Position numbers and translations under genes: made by a program. Shown piece after piece: positions 16,242 through 24,492 of a DNA stretch of 39,318 nt. Source of the stretch: Croceibacterium segetis (GTDB taxonomy: Bacteria; Pseudomonadota; Alphaproteobacteria; Sphingomonadales; Sphingomonadaceae); the NCBI RefSeq assembly GCF_011320115.1, contig NZ_JAANOZ010000020.1, forward strand, positions 1 to 39,318, in the 5' to 3' direction. How positions within the stretch are numbered: position 1 is the stretch's first letter; the number at the start of each line of letters is the position of its first letter. The notes beneath the pieces were generated by a model. The model searched no databases, was not told the origin of the DNA, and worked only from the letters and a program-made list of their open reading frames with translations.

Positions 16242-16900
16242 CCCTGACGCTTCCCGACGCCAGCGACTGGCGCACGCCTCTCGGCAATTTCGCCTTCCAT
16301 GTCTCGTTCGAGACCGATGGGCTCGACGTTCCGACCGAGCCGTTCGGCGCCTTCTCGGAGATTTCCGGGCTCGAGGCTACCATGGAGCACAAAGTCATCA
16401 AGGAGGGCGGCCGCAATTACGGCCCCTCGCTGCGCATTGGCCCGGTCAGCTTCGCCACGGTGATCCTCAAGCGCGGCATCGTCGAAGTCGACAACTTGTG
16501 GAACTGGTGGTCGCTGTTCACCGGCGCCGACGGCGAGTCCAATGCCTATCCGGCCTCGCGCAACAGGTGCGACGTGCTGATCGGCATGATCGGCTTGAAG
16601 CCGTTCCAGGCCCAGCCGGCCGCGCCAAAGGAAGGCGAATACCACTACAAGGACACGTCGAATACGGCGTTCGGCAAGATGAGCGTCCAGGTCGACGCCT
16701 ACAACACCTTCGGCCGCAAGCCCTCGGAGCCGCCCAAGCCGGTAGACCCCAGCCCCGAGATCAGGGCGGTCTGGCGCCTGCGCAACGCAATGCCGGTCAA
16801 GTTCCGCGCCGGCGACCTCAACGCCAAGGGCACCGACATAGCCGTCGAGGAGCTGCATTTGGTCCACGAGGGACTGGCGATGGAGAGGCCGAGCCAATGA
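16238..16900 (+). CDS. Second eCIS tube-type protein (Afp5-like)
   Basis: 220 aa from ATG 16238, coupled by ATGA to the second sheath; the frame from 15806 is antisense-like before that. It repeats the tube architecture of the 151-aa gene: PLGNFAFHVSFETDG, a tandem strand block FGAFSEISGLEATMEHKVIK, then ATVILKRGIVEVDNLWNWWS, and the end AVEELHLVHEGLAME. It has a 60-residue insertion (residues about 115-170). In Afp-like systems the second tube paralogue sits at the start of the tube on the baseplate; that position is inferred here. Confidence 0.85.
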   Translation: MTLTLPDASDWRTPLGNFAFHVSFETDGLDVPTEPFGAFSEISGLEATMEHKVIKEGGRNYGPSLRIGPVSFATVILKRGIVEVDNLWNWWSLFTGADGESNAYPASRNRCDVLIGMIGLKPFQAQPAAPKEGEYHYKDTSNTAFGKMSVQVDAYNTFGRKPSEPPKPVDPSPEIRAVWRLRNAMPVKFRAGDLNAKGTDIAVEELHLVHEGLAMERPSQ

Positions 16901-18246
16901 CCCTGCTCACGCCGGCCTATATCGTCAGCAAGCGGCAGAGCCCGCCGTCTCCGCCGCAGCCTCGAGCGCGGCGGTCGAGTACACCGCCGGCGGACCAGTT
17001 CACGGACGACGACCTGCTGGTTGTCGATTTCAACCCGACGACGCTGCGGCTGACCTACAACAACCAGTTCGGCGACGGGAAACCGTACTCGCATGCGCGG
17101 GAAACCGTGGCGAAGCTCGATGTCGAGCTGCTGTTCGATACCACCGAATACGGCGCCAGCGTGATGGGCAGCCTGAGCCGGCTGGCGACGATGACGCGTT
17201 CCGACGCCGTCGCCCCGGCGACACCGAGCAGCGGCACGCCTCCGCCCCCGAGCGGCAAGGTTCCGGTGATCGAGTTTCACTGGGGTGGGAAGATGTTCGA
17301 AGGGGTCGTCGAATCGATGACCCAGACGATCGAGTACTGGTCGCTCGAGGGCATTCCGCTGCGGGCGACGGTGCAGCTCTCACTCAAGGAAACCGCGAAG
17401 ACCGACCCGGTTCTCGATTCGACGGCGAGCCAGCCCGATCCGACGGCGTTCGCGACCGCGCCGGTCACGCCCGCCCCGACCGGTGGCAGCGACAAACCGG
17501 CGACAGATGCCGCGACACAGGGCGGCAATCCGGCAGCAGGGCGTAGCATCGCCGCGTTCAACGGTCTGGAATCGATGCGGGGCGGCGTCGGCGCGTCAGC
17601 CGGGGCCGGCGCCTCGATAGGGGTTTCGGCGAGCGTCAACCTGACCGCAGCGGCCGGCTTTGCCGCCTCCGGCGGTGTGTCGGCCGGGGCGGGCGCCGGG
17701 GCTTCGCTCGGCTTCGGCCTGGGCGCTTCGGCCGGAGCCAGCGCCGGTGCCGGGCTCGGCGCGGCCGCCGGGATCGGCATGGCCGGGGGTGCATCGATCG
17801 GCGGGGGGGCCGGAATCGGGATCGGCGCCGGCGCGGGCGTAGGAATTGGCGCGGGAGCCGGGATCGAAATCGGGGGCGGAGCAAGCGCCGGCGCCTTCGC
17901 CGGGGCGAGCGCCTCGGCGGGGGCCTTTGCCGGCGCGAGCGCTTCGGCCGGGGCGTTTGCGGGAGCGAGCGCCTCGGCAGGCGTCTTCGCCGGCGCAAGC
18001 GCAAGTGCTTCCGCCGGAGCATTCGCCGGCGCGTCAGCCAGCGCCGGGCGCAGCGCATCGAACGGCGCCTTCGCCGGCCTGGGCCAATCGAAGACGATCG
18101 TCGGTAACACCGGTATCGATCCCAACCGGCTGATCCCCCCGCCGCCGCCAGTTCCGGCGGGCGCGAACGCCCGTTTCGACAGCACCGGGCGCCTGCTGAC
18201 CGACGGTACGACGACCGTCGCCCAAGGCTACGTGCGGATATTTTGA
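16897..18246 (+). CDS. CIS tube/baseplate protein (Afp7-like) with a Gly/Ala repeat extension
   Basis: 449 aa from ATG 16897 (ATGA overlap). Residues 1-35 are a Pro/Ser-rich start. Residues about 36-170 match the N-terminal domain of Afp7-type proteins that join hub and tube: DDLLVVDFNPTTLRLTYNNQ, a strand block LDVELLFDTTEYG, VIEFHWGGKMFEGVVESMTQ and IPLRATVQLSLKET. Afp7-type proteins usually carry a C-terminal LysM. Here I see none. Instead residues 229-396 are nearly only Gly, Ala and Ser, with a period-10 array AGAFAGASAS near 331-384. The last 50 residues include a PPPPP linker and a short globular end GRLLTDGTTTVAQGYVRIF. Codon use of the extension is as GC-rich as the rest. Confidence 0.75.
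   Translation: MTLLTPAYIVSKRQSPPSPPQPRARRSSTPPADQFTDDDLLVVDFNPTTLRLTYNNQFGDGKPYSHARETVAKLDVELLFDTTEYGASVMGSLSRLATMTRSDAVAPATPSSGTPPPPSGKVPVIEFHWGGKMFEGVVESMTQTIEYWSLEGIPLRATVQLSLKETAKTDPVLDSTASQPDPTAFATAPVTPAPTGGSDKPATDAATQGGNPAAGRSIAAFNGLESMRGGVGASAGAGASIGVSASVNLTAAAGFAASGGVSAGAGAGASLGFGLGASAGASAGAGLGAAAGIGMAGGASIGGGAGIGIGAGAGVGIGAGAGIEIGGGASAGAFAGASASAGAFAGASASAGAFAGASASAGVFAGASASASAGAFAGASASAGRSASNGAFAGLGQSKTIVGNTGIDPNRLIPPPPPVPAGANARFDSTGRLLTDGTTTVAQGYVRIF
17887..18048 (+). repeat. Decapeptide-coding repeat AGAFAGASAS in the Afp7-like gene
   Basis: Within the coding frame, residues about 331-384 repeat AGAFAGASAS three times, then AGVFAGASAS, then a slightly extended copy. At DNA level the units are 30 bp but use different synonymous codons (GCC/GCG/GCA, TTC/TTT, GGC/GGG/GGA, AGC/TCG/AGT), so the protein is repeated more exactly than the DNA. 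A looser Gly-Ala region extends upstream to about 17581. Confidence 0.85.
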
Positions 18247-18259
18247 GGGAGCGCGCGCG

Positions 18260-18430
18260 ATGGCGGTCATCATCCAGGAAGTGACAGCCGAAGTTCCCGA
18301 AGCGGCACCGCGTCCCGCGCAGCCGCAGGATCCCCAGGCCGCTTCGTCGGGCCAGAACCTGACGCTCGAACGGCTGCGTGCGGCCCTGCTGCGCGATGCG
18401 CAGCGCCAGGCCCGGCTGTGGGCCGACTGA
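18260..18430 (+). CDS. DUF5908-like small eCIS protein
   Basis: 56 aa, ATG 18260 with GAGGGA about 9 nt upstream. It begins MAVIIQEVTAEVPEA and ends in a helix LERLRAALLRDAQRQARLW, close to the pattern of DUF5908 proteins (a short strand I-x-E-x-x-x-x near the N-terminus, then a linker and a basic end). DUF5908 genes of 50-60 codons are known between the afp7- and afp8-type genes of eCIS loci, exactly this position. They are thought to be small structural or chaperone parts. It ends one base before the start of the hub gene. The call rests on position and pattern. Confidence 0.65.
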   Translation: MAVIIQEVTAEVPEAAPRPAQPQDPQAASSGQNLTLERLRAALLRDAQRQARLWAD

Positions 18431-18431
18431 G

Positions 18432-19520
18432 ATGGCGCTGGACGATCCCCAAGCGGTCCATTCGACGCTGCCGACGGTCGAGATCGACGGACAAAGCTAT
18501 CCGCTGCTCAGCGCCAACATCGTGTCCGTATCTATGGAAGAATCGCTCGGCGGCATGTCATCGCTGGAAATGAGCGTCACCGACTGGGTCGCGCGCGGCG
18601 ACGGCAGCGCCGGTCACGGCTCGGACTCGGGGTCGCCGCTCAAGCTCGGCGCGGGCCTGCGCATGTTCATGGGCCCCGCGGCGGTGCAGGCCGGCGAAGT
18701 GTTCGACGGCCAAGTGACGGCGCTCGAATGCGAAACGCGCGAGTCCGAACCGCCACTGATCACGGTGATCGCCGAGGACCGGCTGTTCACCGCCCGCCGC
18801 AAGCGGCGTTCGCAACTGTTCGAGAACAAGTCGATCAGCGACATCGTCAACGCCATCGCCGGCGACCACGGCCTCACGCCCGAAGTGCGTGACGGGCTGC
18901 CGACCTTGACCGCCACCTGGGCACAACAGGACGAAACCGACCTCGCCTTCCTGCGCCGCATCCTCGCGCGCTTCGACGGCGATCTGCAAATCGTCGGCGC
19001 CAAGCTCCAGGTCGGCAAGATCGGCCTCAACCAGCGCAGTGCGCTGACACTCACCGCCGGCTCGACGCTCGAATCGGTGCGGGTGACGGCGGACGTCGCC
19101 GACCAGGTCACCGGAGCCAAGGTCACCAGCCACGATCCGGCGACAGGAGATGCGATCACCGGCGAAGCGCAAGCGCAAGGCAACGGGCCAGGCCAGGGCA
19201 AGACCGGCGCCGACGTGCTCAACGACAAGTTCGCGGCGGTCGCCTGGCCGCTCGGGCACTATGGTCCGATGAAGCAGGCCGAGGCGGACGCCATCGCCCA
19301 GGCCGAATACGACCGCCGTTCCCGCGCCTTCGTCCGGGCGACCGGCACCGCCATCGGCAACGCGCAGCTGCGCGTCGGCAGCTGGGTTACGCTGGCGGGC
19401 GTCAACGCCCAGTTCGCCAATGACTATGCGGTGATCCGCTGCACCCACCGCTACGAGCCGGTTCACGGCTACCGCACCGATTTCGTGGCCGAATCGGCCT
19501 ACCTGGGAGACCCGGCATGA
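18432..19520 (+). CDS. eCIS central hub protein (gp27/VgrG N-terminal-like, Afp8 part)
   Basis: 362 aa from ATG 18432, one base after the previous stop. It follows the phage late-control D / gp27 / VgrG-N fold: VEIDGQSYPLLSANIVSVSM, then MSSLEMSVTDW, FDGQVTALECET, VIAEDRLFTARRKRRSQLFE, the helix SDIVNAIAGDHGL and the domain-joining QQDETDLAFLRRILARFDGD, followed by a second barrel. This trimer forms the baseplate hub that carries the spike. In Afp/PVC the hub and spike are one polypeptide; here the spike is a separate gene, overlapped by ATGA at 19517-19520. Confidence 0.88.
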   Translation: MALDDPQAVHSTLPTVEIDGQSYPLLSANIVSVSMEESLGGMSSLEMSVTDWVARGDGSAGHGSDSGSPLKLGAGLRMFMGPAAVQAGEVFDGQVTALECETRESEPPLITVIAEDRLFTARRKRRSQLFENKSISDIVNAIAGDHGLTPEVRDGLPTLTATWAQQDETDLAFLRRILARFDGDLQIVGAKLQVGKIGLNQRSALTLTAGSTLESVRVTADVADQVTGAKVTSHDPATGDAITGEAQAQGNGPGQGKTGADVLNDKFAAVAWPLGHYGPMKQAEADAIAQAEYDRRSRAFVRATGTAIGNAQLRVGSWVTLAGVNAQFANDYAVIRCTHRYEPVHGYRTDFVAESAYLGDPA

Positions 19521-20203
19521 GCGGCAGCGCGAGCGCATTCGCCGTCCCCGCCTGGTGGCTGACCGGGGCGCACCTCGCCAAAGTCACCTCGGTCAACGAC
19601 CCCGACAGCAAGGGCCGCGTGCAGGTTCAACTGCACGGCGCCGATCCCGACGGCGAAGCCAAGCTATGGGCACGCGTGGCGGTGGGCTTTGCCGGTTCGA
19701 ACTACGGCGCGTTCTTCATTCCCGGCGTCGACGAGGAAGTGGTCGTCGTCTTCAGCGGCGGCGACGTGCGTTACCCGATAGTCATTGGCGCGCTGTGGAC
19801 CGGCGCGAACGACCTCCCGGAAAGCCTGAGCGGCGACAAGGTCGATCGCTGGACACTTACCGGCAAGGACGGAACGCGAATCGCGATTGTCGAGGAAGGC
19901 GCGAGCCAGGCCAAAGTCGAGATCGAGACACCCAACGGGGCCAAGGCCACGCTGACCGACGAATCCGGCGGCGAGATCACCCTGACCGTGGGCGGCAACA
20001 CGCTGACGATGGACACTTCGGGCGTGTCGGTCGAAACATCGGGCGAATTCAGCGTGCAAGCCTCGAGCATCACCATGAGCGCCGGTTCGCTGACGGTCAC
20101 GGCCGGCTCATCCGACTTCAGCGGCACAATCTCGTGCACCAGCGTCACGACCAGCAGCGTCGTTTCCGGGAGCTACACGCCGGGAGCTGGAAACATATGG
20201 TGA
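19517..20203 (+). CDS. eCIS spike protein (gpV/gp5 OB-fold plus beta-helix)
   Basis: 228 aa from ATG 19517. Residues about 15-95 are the OB-fold domain of gpV/gp5: LAKVTSVNDPDSKGRVQVQL, then KLWARVAVGFAGSNYGAFFI, PGVDEEVVVVFSGGDVRYP and VIGALWTG. The remaining sequence is a Thr/Ser/Val-rich strand repeat (GGEITLTVGGNTLTMDTSGV and following), as in a trimeric beta-helix needle. This is the central spike that punctures the target membrane. No PAAR sequence follows. The end overlaps the start of the next gene (ATG 20197 within the last codons). Confidence 0.88.
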   Translation: MSGSASAFAVPAWWLTGAHLAKVTSVNDPDSKGRVQVQLHGADPDGEAKLWARVAVGFAGSNYGAFFIPGVDEEVVVVFSGGDVRYPIVIGALWTGANDLPESLSGDKVDRWTLTGKDGTRIAIVEEGASQAKVEIETPNGAKATLTDESGGEITLTVGGNTLTMDTSGVSVETSGEFSVQASSITMSAGSLTVTAGSSDFSGTISCTSVTTSSVVSGSYTPGAGNIW

Positions 20204-21846
20204 CGACGCTCCTCCACCCGGCCGAGCGGAGGCGCATCGAGGCGCGTATCCCGCCCGCGGCCGACCACGAGGTGGTCCTGCGCCCGCTCGGCAGCGCGGT
20301 GCTCGACCCGACCGCCGTGGGGCCGTTCCGTGAACTCATCGTCACCAGCACGGACCCCAAGTTCTTCCCCGCACTGGTGGCCGATCTCAAGCGGTCCGAC
20401 TGGCGCGCCCTGCTCGACGTCATGCGGCGCCGACGTGTCGGCGATGACGGCTTGCTCGAGCTCAACCCGCCGCTGCACAAGCGCACGCAAGTCGCGCTGT
20501 TCGAGGCGGTCTGCCGCCGCCCCGGCGCTCCGCGGCTCGACGCCAAGCAGATTACCGGCTCGGGGCTGGTGGTGCGGCGGCTTTCGAGTGGCCGGCGACA
20601 AGCCTGGATCAAGGTCGGCGGGCGGGTCGCGGGGTGGCAAAGCGCCAGCGAAGCGGCCGACTACGATCCCGATCCGAAGCAGCGGCGGACCTCGCACAAG
20701 GCGAACGCGGCGATCCGTCAGGCCATCGCCGAGCGCAAGGGGATCTCCGACGACGCGGCCGAGGATGTAACCCAGCTGTTCGTACTCCCGCCCGAAGTGT
20801 GCGAGGCTCGCGGCAAGACCATCCTTTTCGGGGTGATTCCGGTGGTCAGCTCCGAGACGGCCGAGGGACCGGGGCCGTCGATCGACTTCGGTTCGCTCGA
20901 CGCCACCGATCGCCAGGAAATCGTCGACCACTTCTCGTCCTACCTCAAGGAACGCGCGTCGACGCCGATGCCGCGGGCGGGCGCGGCCCTCGACCCCAAG
21001 TGGAATGTCCTGACGGACCCGCGCGACGATAGCGGCAATCCCGATCCCCAGATGAAGGCGTTCGGGGTGTTCCTGCATCAGGCGCTGAGCGAGCTCGACT
21101 TGTTCGGCTCGTCGGCTGCCTCCCAGCGGCTCGCGGCATCGTTCGCCACGATCCGCCTGCCGCTTGCCAAGGACGGTTACGGCAACGTGACGCAGGACAC
21201 CGATGCCGCCAGTTTCCTGCGCGATGCCATGCGGCTGTTGCTCGATGCGACGCCGCAGACGGTCGGCCTTGCGCCCGGGGCTCCCACCGCCAGCGCGCAG
21301 ATGCCGCTCGAATGGCCGACGATCGATTCCTCGACCGGATCGGAGCTGACGGCGGCAGCGCTCGACTGCCTTTCCTCGCAGCACGCGCGGCTTTCTCCCT
21401 CGCAGCCGAGGTACGACGGCGATGCCAACCGCTATCAGGTGAAGGGCTTCATCCGCCTGAAGGGCCACGGCGAGTGCCCGGAAAGGATCGTCTGGAGCGG
21501 CTACAGCGAGCCGTTTCGCATCGTGCCTTGGTGGGACGGCGAGGGGCCCGGCGTGAAGATCAACCTGCCCTCGATGGACAAGTTGCGGCAGCTCAAGCCG
21601 AACGTGTCGTTCGCGATACCTCCGAAGATCGGCAAGGTCCTCTCCGGAGACCTCTCCAAAGTGCTCGACGGCGAAGACCCGGGCGGGATCGAGCTCGGCT
21701 GGCTGTGCAGCTTCTCGATTCCGATCATTACCCTGTGCGCGTTCATCGTGCTGCACATCTTCCTCGGCCTTCTCAACATCGTCTTCTGGTGGATGCTGTG
21801 GTTCAAGATCTGCATCCCGATCCCGAAATCGAAGTCGGGAGGCTAG
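20197..21846 (+). CDS. eCIS-associated protein with C-terminal membrane hairpin
   Basis: 549 aa. ATG 20197 overlaps the spike's end by 7 nt, so the genes are coupled. The body is soluble: a basic N-terminus, PLHKRTQVALFEAVCRR near residue 90 and a Pro-rich middle segment. The last ~50 residues (500-549) are hydrophobic: LGWLCSFSIPIITLCAFIV, LHIFLGLLNIVFWWMLWF, KICIPIPKSKSGG, two stretches able to form a membrane hairpin, with conserved-looking Cys and Pro. I recall similar SFSIPIIT...LNI-FWW...K-C-PIP endings in hypothetical proteins of other eCIS loci. Function unknown. Its location between spike and gp25 suggests a spike-tip or membrane-contact part. It could also be an anchor for an intracellular assembly step. 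Confidence 0.7.
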   Translation: MVTTLLHPAERRRIEARIPPAADHEVVLRPLGSAVLDPTAVGPFRELIVTSTDPKFFPALVADLKRSDWRALLDVMRRRRVGDDGLLELNPPLHKRTQVALFEAVCRRPGAPRLDAKQITGSGLVVRRLSSGRRQAWIKVGGRVAGWQSASEAADYDPDPKQRRTSHKANAAIRQAIAERKGISDDAAEDVTQLFVLPPEVCEARGKTILFGVIPVVSSETAEGPGPSIDFGSLDATDRQEIVDHFSSYLKERASTPMPRAGAALDPKWNVLTDPRDDSGNPDPQMKAFGVFLHQALSELDLFGSSAASQRLAASFATIRLPLAKDGYGNVTQDTDAASFLRDAMRLLLDATPQTVGLAPGAPTASAQMPLEWPTIDSSTGSELTAAALDCLSSQHARLSPSQPRYDGDANRYQVKGFIRLKGHGECPERIVWSGYSEPFRIVPWWDGEGPGVKINLPSMDKLRQLKPNVSFAIPPKIGKVLSGDLSKVLDGEDPGGIELGWLCSFSIPIITLCAFIVLHIFLGLLNIVFWWMLWFKICIPIPKSKSGG

Positions 21847-21849
21847 GCC

Positions 21850-22269
21850 ATGGCAGGTCCCGTCCTTTCTTCGACCAGCGGCACGCAGTTCGTCGAGCCG
21901 ATCGGCTGGCCGCTGATGCCGGTGCCGGATGACGACGGGCGGTTGAACTTTCCCGACCTTGCGACATCGGTGCGCGAACGGATCGAAGCGATCCTGCGGA
22001 CCGCGCCGGGCGAGCAACTGATGCGCCCGAGCTTCGGTGTCGGTCTCGAGCTGATAGTCCACCAGCCGAACACCCTGGCGCTCCGCGGTGGGCTGGAAGA
22101 GCGCATCGGCGACCACCTGGCGGCGTTCGAGCCGCGCATCCTGGTCGATCGGGTCACCGTGGCGGAAGGAGACGACAGCGCCAGCCTGTTGATCACCATT
22201 GCCTACCGGCTGCGCGCGACCGGCGTGGCCGGCCGTGTTTCCGCGCAAGTGCCGTTGGGAGGAGCCTGA
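21850..22269 (+). CDS. eCIS baseplate wedge protein (gp25/Afp9-like)
   Basis: 139 aa. The gp25/GPW fold is recognisable: DLATSVRERIEAILRTAPGE and the signature EQLMRPSFGVGLELIVHQPN, in which the conserved 'R-P-x-F-G' block is intact. It ends with VDRVTVAEGDDSASLLITIA, the paired strands of the family. This is the sheath-initiating wedge component, contacting the first sheath ring. It starts 4 nt after the previous stop and shares its TGATG with the next gene at 22267-22271. Confidence 0.9.
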   Translation: MAGPVLSSTSGTQFVEPIGWPLMPVPDDDGRLNFPDLATSVRERIEAILRTAPGEQLMRPSFGVGLELIVHQPNTLALRGGLEERIGDHLAAFEPRILVDRVTVAEGDDSASLLITIAYRLRATGVAGRVSAQVPLGGA

Positions 22270-24491
22270 TGCCCATTCGCCCGCCGGCTCTCGACGATCG
22301 CAGTTTCGACGACCTCGTCGCCGACCTCGTCCGCCGTATTCCCGCGCACACGCCCGAATGGACCGACCCGCGTGTCGGCGATCCGGGCCGCACACTGATC
22401 GACCTGTTCGCGTGGCTTGGCGACACGATCCTCTATCGCGCCAACTTGATCCCCGAGCGACAGCGGCTGGCGTTCCTGCGGTTGCTGGGTCAGAGCATGC
22501 GGCCGGCGCAGCCCGCTTCCGGGCTGGTTCAGATCGTCAACGACGATCCCGCGGTGTCGGCCGCGACCCTGCCCGCAAGGCATGGCTTGAAAGGCCCCAC
22601 CCCCTTCGAAACGCTCGAGGAAATGACCGCCCTGCCGGTCGAAGGAAAATGCTATATCAAGCGCCGTCCGAACGACGACGAAGCGGCGCAATTCGCGGAC
22701 CTCCTGCCCGATCTTCAAGAGCTTTACGGTCTCGCCAGCCGCCCATCGGCCTACGTCACGACGCCGGTCTTCATCGACGGCGCGGCGGAGCCGGCCGGCC
22801 GCGACCTGGCAGCGGAGACCATCGATACGACGCTCTGGATCGCACTGCTGGCGCTGCAACCGGGCGATGCCGAAGTCGAAAAGGCTCGCAAGGCGCTCGG
22901 CGGCGGGACGAGCGGCGAGCGCGCGGCGCTGAGCATCGGCGTGGCGCCGGCGATCGACATTCCGGCGGCGCTCGCCCCCGTCGGACCTCGCGCGCCGATT
23001 CCGCACAGCTGGGAAATCTGCGGCCCGGACGCATCGGGCACCGCGTTTCTGCCGCTTGAAGTCCTCGCGGACCGCAGCTCCGGCCTCACCGCGTCGGGGA
23101 CGCTTCGTCTGCTGCTGCCGGGCGGCGACGACTTCGGCGCGCCCAAGAACGACGTGCTGCAGAAGCTCGACGCCGGTGTCGGCAGCGCTCCGCCGCGGAT
23201 CGATGACGAGAAGACGGCCGCCCGCATCGTGACGTGGATCCGTCTGCGGCCCGCACGCGCGCTCCAGCCGGGTACGCTCAAGCTCGCCTGGGCCGGGATC
23301 AATGCGGTTCGCATCGAGGCACGCAAGTCGCTCGGGCGCCAGCATGTCGGCAAGGGCAGCGGGATGTCCGGCCAGGAAGTGTCGCTCGGCATCACCAACG
23401 TCGACCCGCAAACCCTGCAGATCGAAGTCGAGGAAGAAGAAGGCATGGTGCCGTGGCGCCAGGTTCCCGACGTGCAGCTCGGCGGCCGCAACGAACGGGT
23501 CTATTCGCTCGATCCAGAGGCGGGCACGATCCGCTTCGGAGACGGGATGCACGGCTTGGCTCCGGCGATCGGCAAGGCGATCCACGTCGCCTATGCGCGC
23601 ACCGGCGGGGGCGTCGCGGGCAATCTCCCGGCGGGGACGCTCAAGGCGATAGATCCGCCACCGGCTCTTCCCGGCGGCGGGGGGCCGTTGCCGAAGCTGA
23701 AGGCGGCCCAGCCACTGGCGACCAACGGTGGAGTCGACGCGGAAACGCTCGCCTCGGCCGAAGCGCGCATCCCTTCGCTACTGCGCACTTGCGATCGTGC
23801 CGTTACGCGCGACGACTGGAAGCTGCTGGCATTGCAGACCCCCGGCCTCGCCATCGGGCGGGTAGAGGTGCTCGAGCGATTCAAGCCGCAGCAGCGGCGC
23901 TACGACATCCCCGGGATCGTCTCGGTCATGGTGATCCCGGCCCGCTTTGGCGCGGCGCCACCAGCGCCGCGGGCCGACCGCGAGACCCTGGAGCGAGTCT
24001 ATGCCTGGCTCGATCCGCGGCGTCCGCTCGGCAGCGAACTCTACGTCATCGCGCCGGATTACGTGCCGATGGGCGTCTCGGCCGCCGTCGATCTGGTTGA
24101 TCCGGCACAGCGCGACAACGTGCTGGCAGCGGTGAAGGACGCGATTCGGCAATGCCTGTGGCCGCTCGCCCCGGGCGGCCCGGACGGGACTGGATGGACC
24201 CTCGGCCGAGCGATCGACGACCGGCAGATCGAAACGGCCATCGCCCGCGTTGCGGGGGTTCGCTCGGTCGCCCCCGTGCGCTTGTTCACGCGAGCCGGCA
24301 GTGGACAGCGCTGGACCATGATCGGCGAGGATTCGAGCGGCCGCGCGCAACTGCGAATCGAAACCTGGCAGTTGCCAGAGCTGGCCATGCTGAGCGTGGG
24401 CGTGGGCGACAGCGCCTCGACCAGGCTGGGCAGCGGCGATGATACCGGCGACGGCGGCATTGCCGTGCCGGTGGTGCCGGAGGTCTGCTGA
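22269..24491 (+). CDS. eCIS baseplate J-like wedge protein (gp6/Afp11-like)
   Basis: 740 aa, typical of the long baseplate J proteins of eCIS. The N-terminus has DPRVGDPGRTLIDLFAWLGD followed by the helical run TILYRANLIPERQRLAFLRL, the usual start of these proteins. The baseplate J part follows at residues 390-700: GRNERVYSLDPEAGTIRFGD near 418, ARTGGGVAGNLPAGTLKAID near 445, CDRAVTRDDWKLLALQTPG near 510 and the final wedge core. It dimerises with the gp7-like neighbour to form the iris of the baseplate. The start at 22269 shares its A with the previous stop. Confidence 0.88.
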   Translation: MPIRPPALDDRSFDDLVADLVRRIPAHTPEWTDPRVGDPGRTLIDLFAWLGDTILYRANLIPERQRLAFLRLLGQSMRPAQPASGLVQIVNDDPAVSAATLPARHGLKGPTPFETLEEMTALPVEGKCYIKRRPNDDEAAQFADLLPDLQELYGLASRPSAYVTTPVFIDGAAEPAGRDLAAETIDTTLWIALLALQPGDAEVEKARKALGGGTSGERAALSIGVAPAIDIPAALAPVGPRAPIPHSWEICGPDASGTAFLPLEVLADRSSGLTASGTLRLLLPGGDDFGAPKNDVLQKLDAGVGSAPPRIDDEKTAARIVTWIRLRPARALQPGTLKLAWAGINAVRIEARKSLGRQHVGKGSGMSGQEVSLGITNVDPQTLQIEVEEEEGMVPWRQVPDVQLGGRNERVYSLDPEAGTIRFGDGMHGLAPAIGKAIHVAYARTGGGVAGNLPAGTLKAIDPPPALPGGGGPLPKLKAAQPLATNGGVDAETLASAEARIPSLLRTCDRAVTRDDWKLLALQTPGLAIGRVEVLERFKPQQRRYDIPGIVSVMVIPARFGAAPPAPRADRETLERVYAWLDPRRPLGSELYVIAPDYVPMGVSAAVDLVDPAQRDNVLAAVKDAIRQCLWPLAPGGPDGTGWTLGRAIDDRQIETAIARVAGVRSVAPVRLFTRAGSGQRWTMIGEDSSGRAQLRIETWQLPELAMLSVGVGDSASTRLGSGDDTGDGGIAVPVVPEVC

Positions 24492-24492
24492 G

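Noticed and set aside
17581-18084. Gly/Ala region as a collagen-like or PE-PGRS-like domain
   Set aside because: No Gly-X-Y triplet period and no mycobacterial-type GGAGG pattern; the period is 10 residues with Phe at fixed spacing.
20173-22395. 740-codon minus-strand frame opposite the membrane-hairpin gene
   Set aside because: Antisense shadow in GC-rich sequence; Arg/His/Glu-rich, no domain, crosses three genes.
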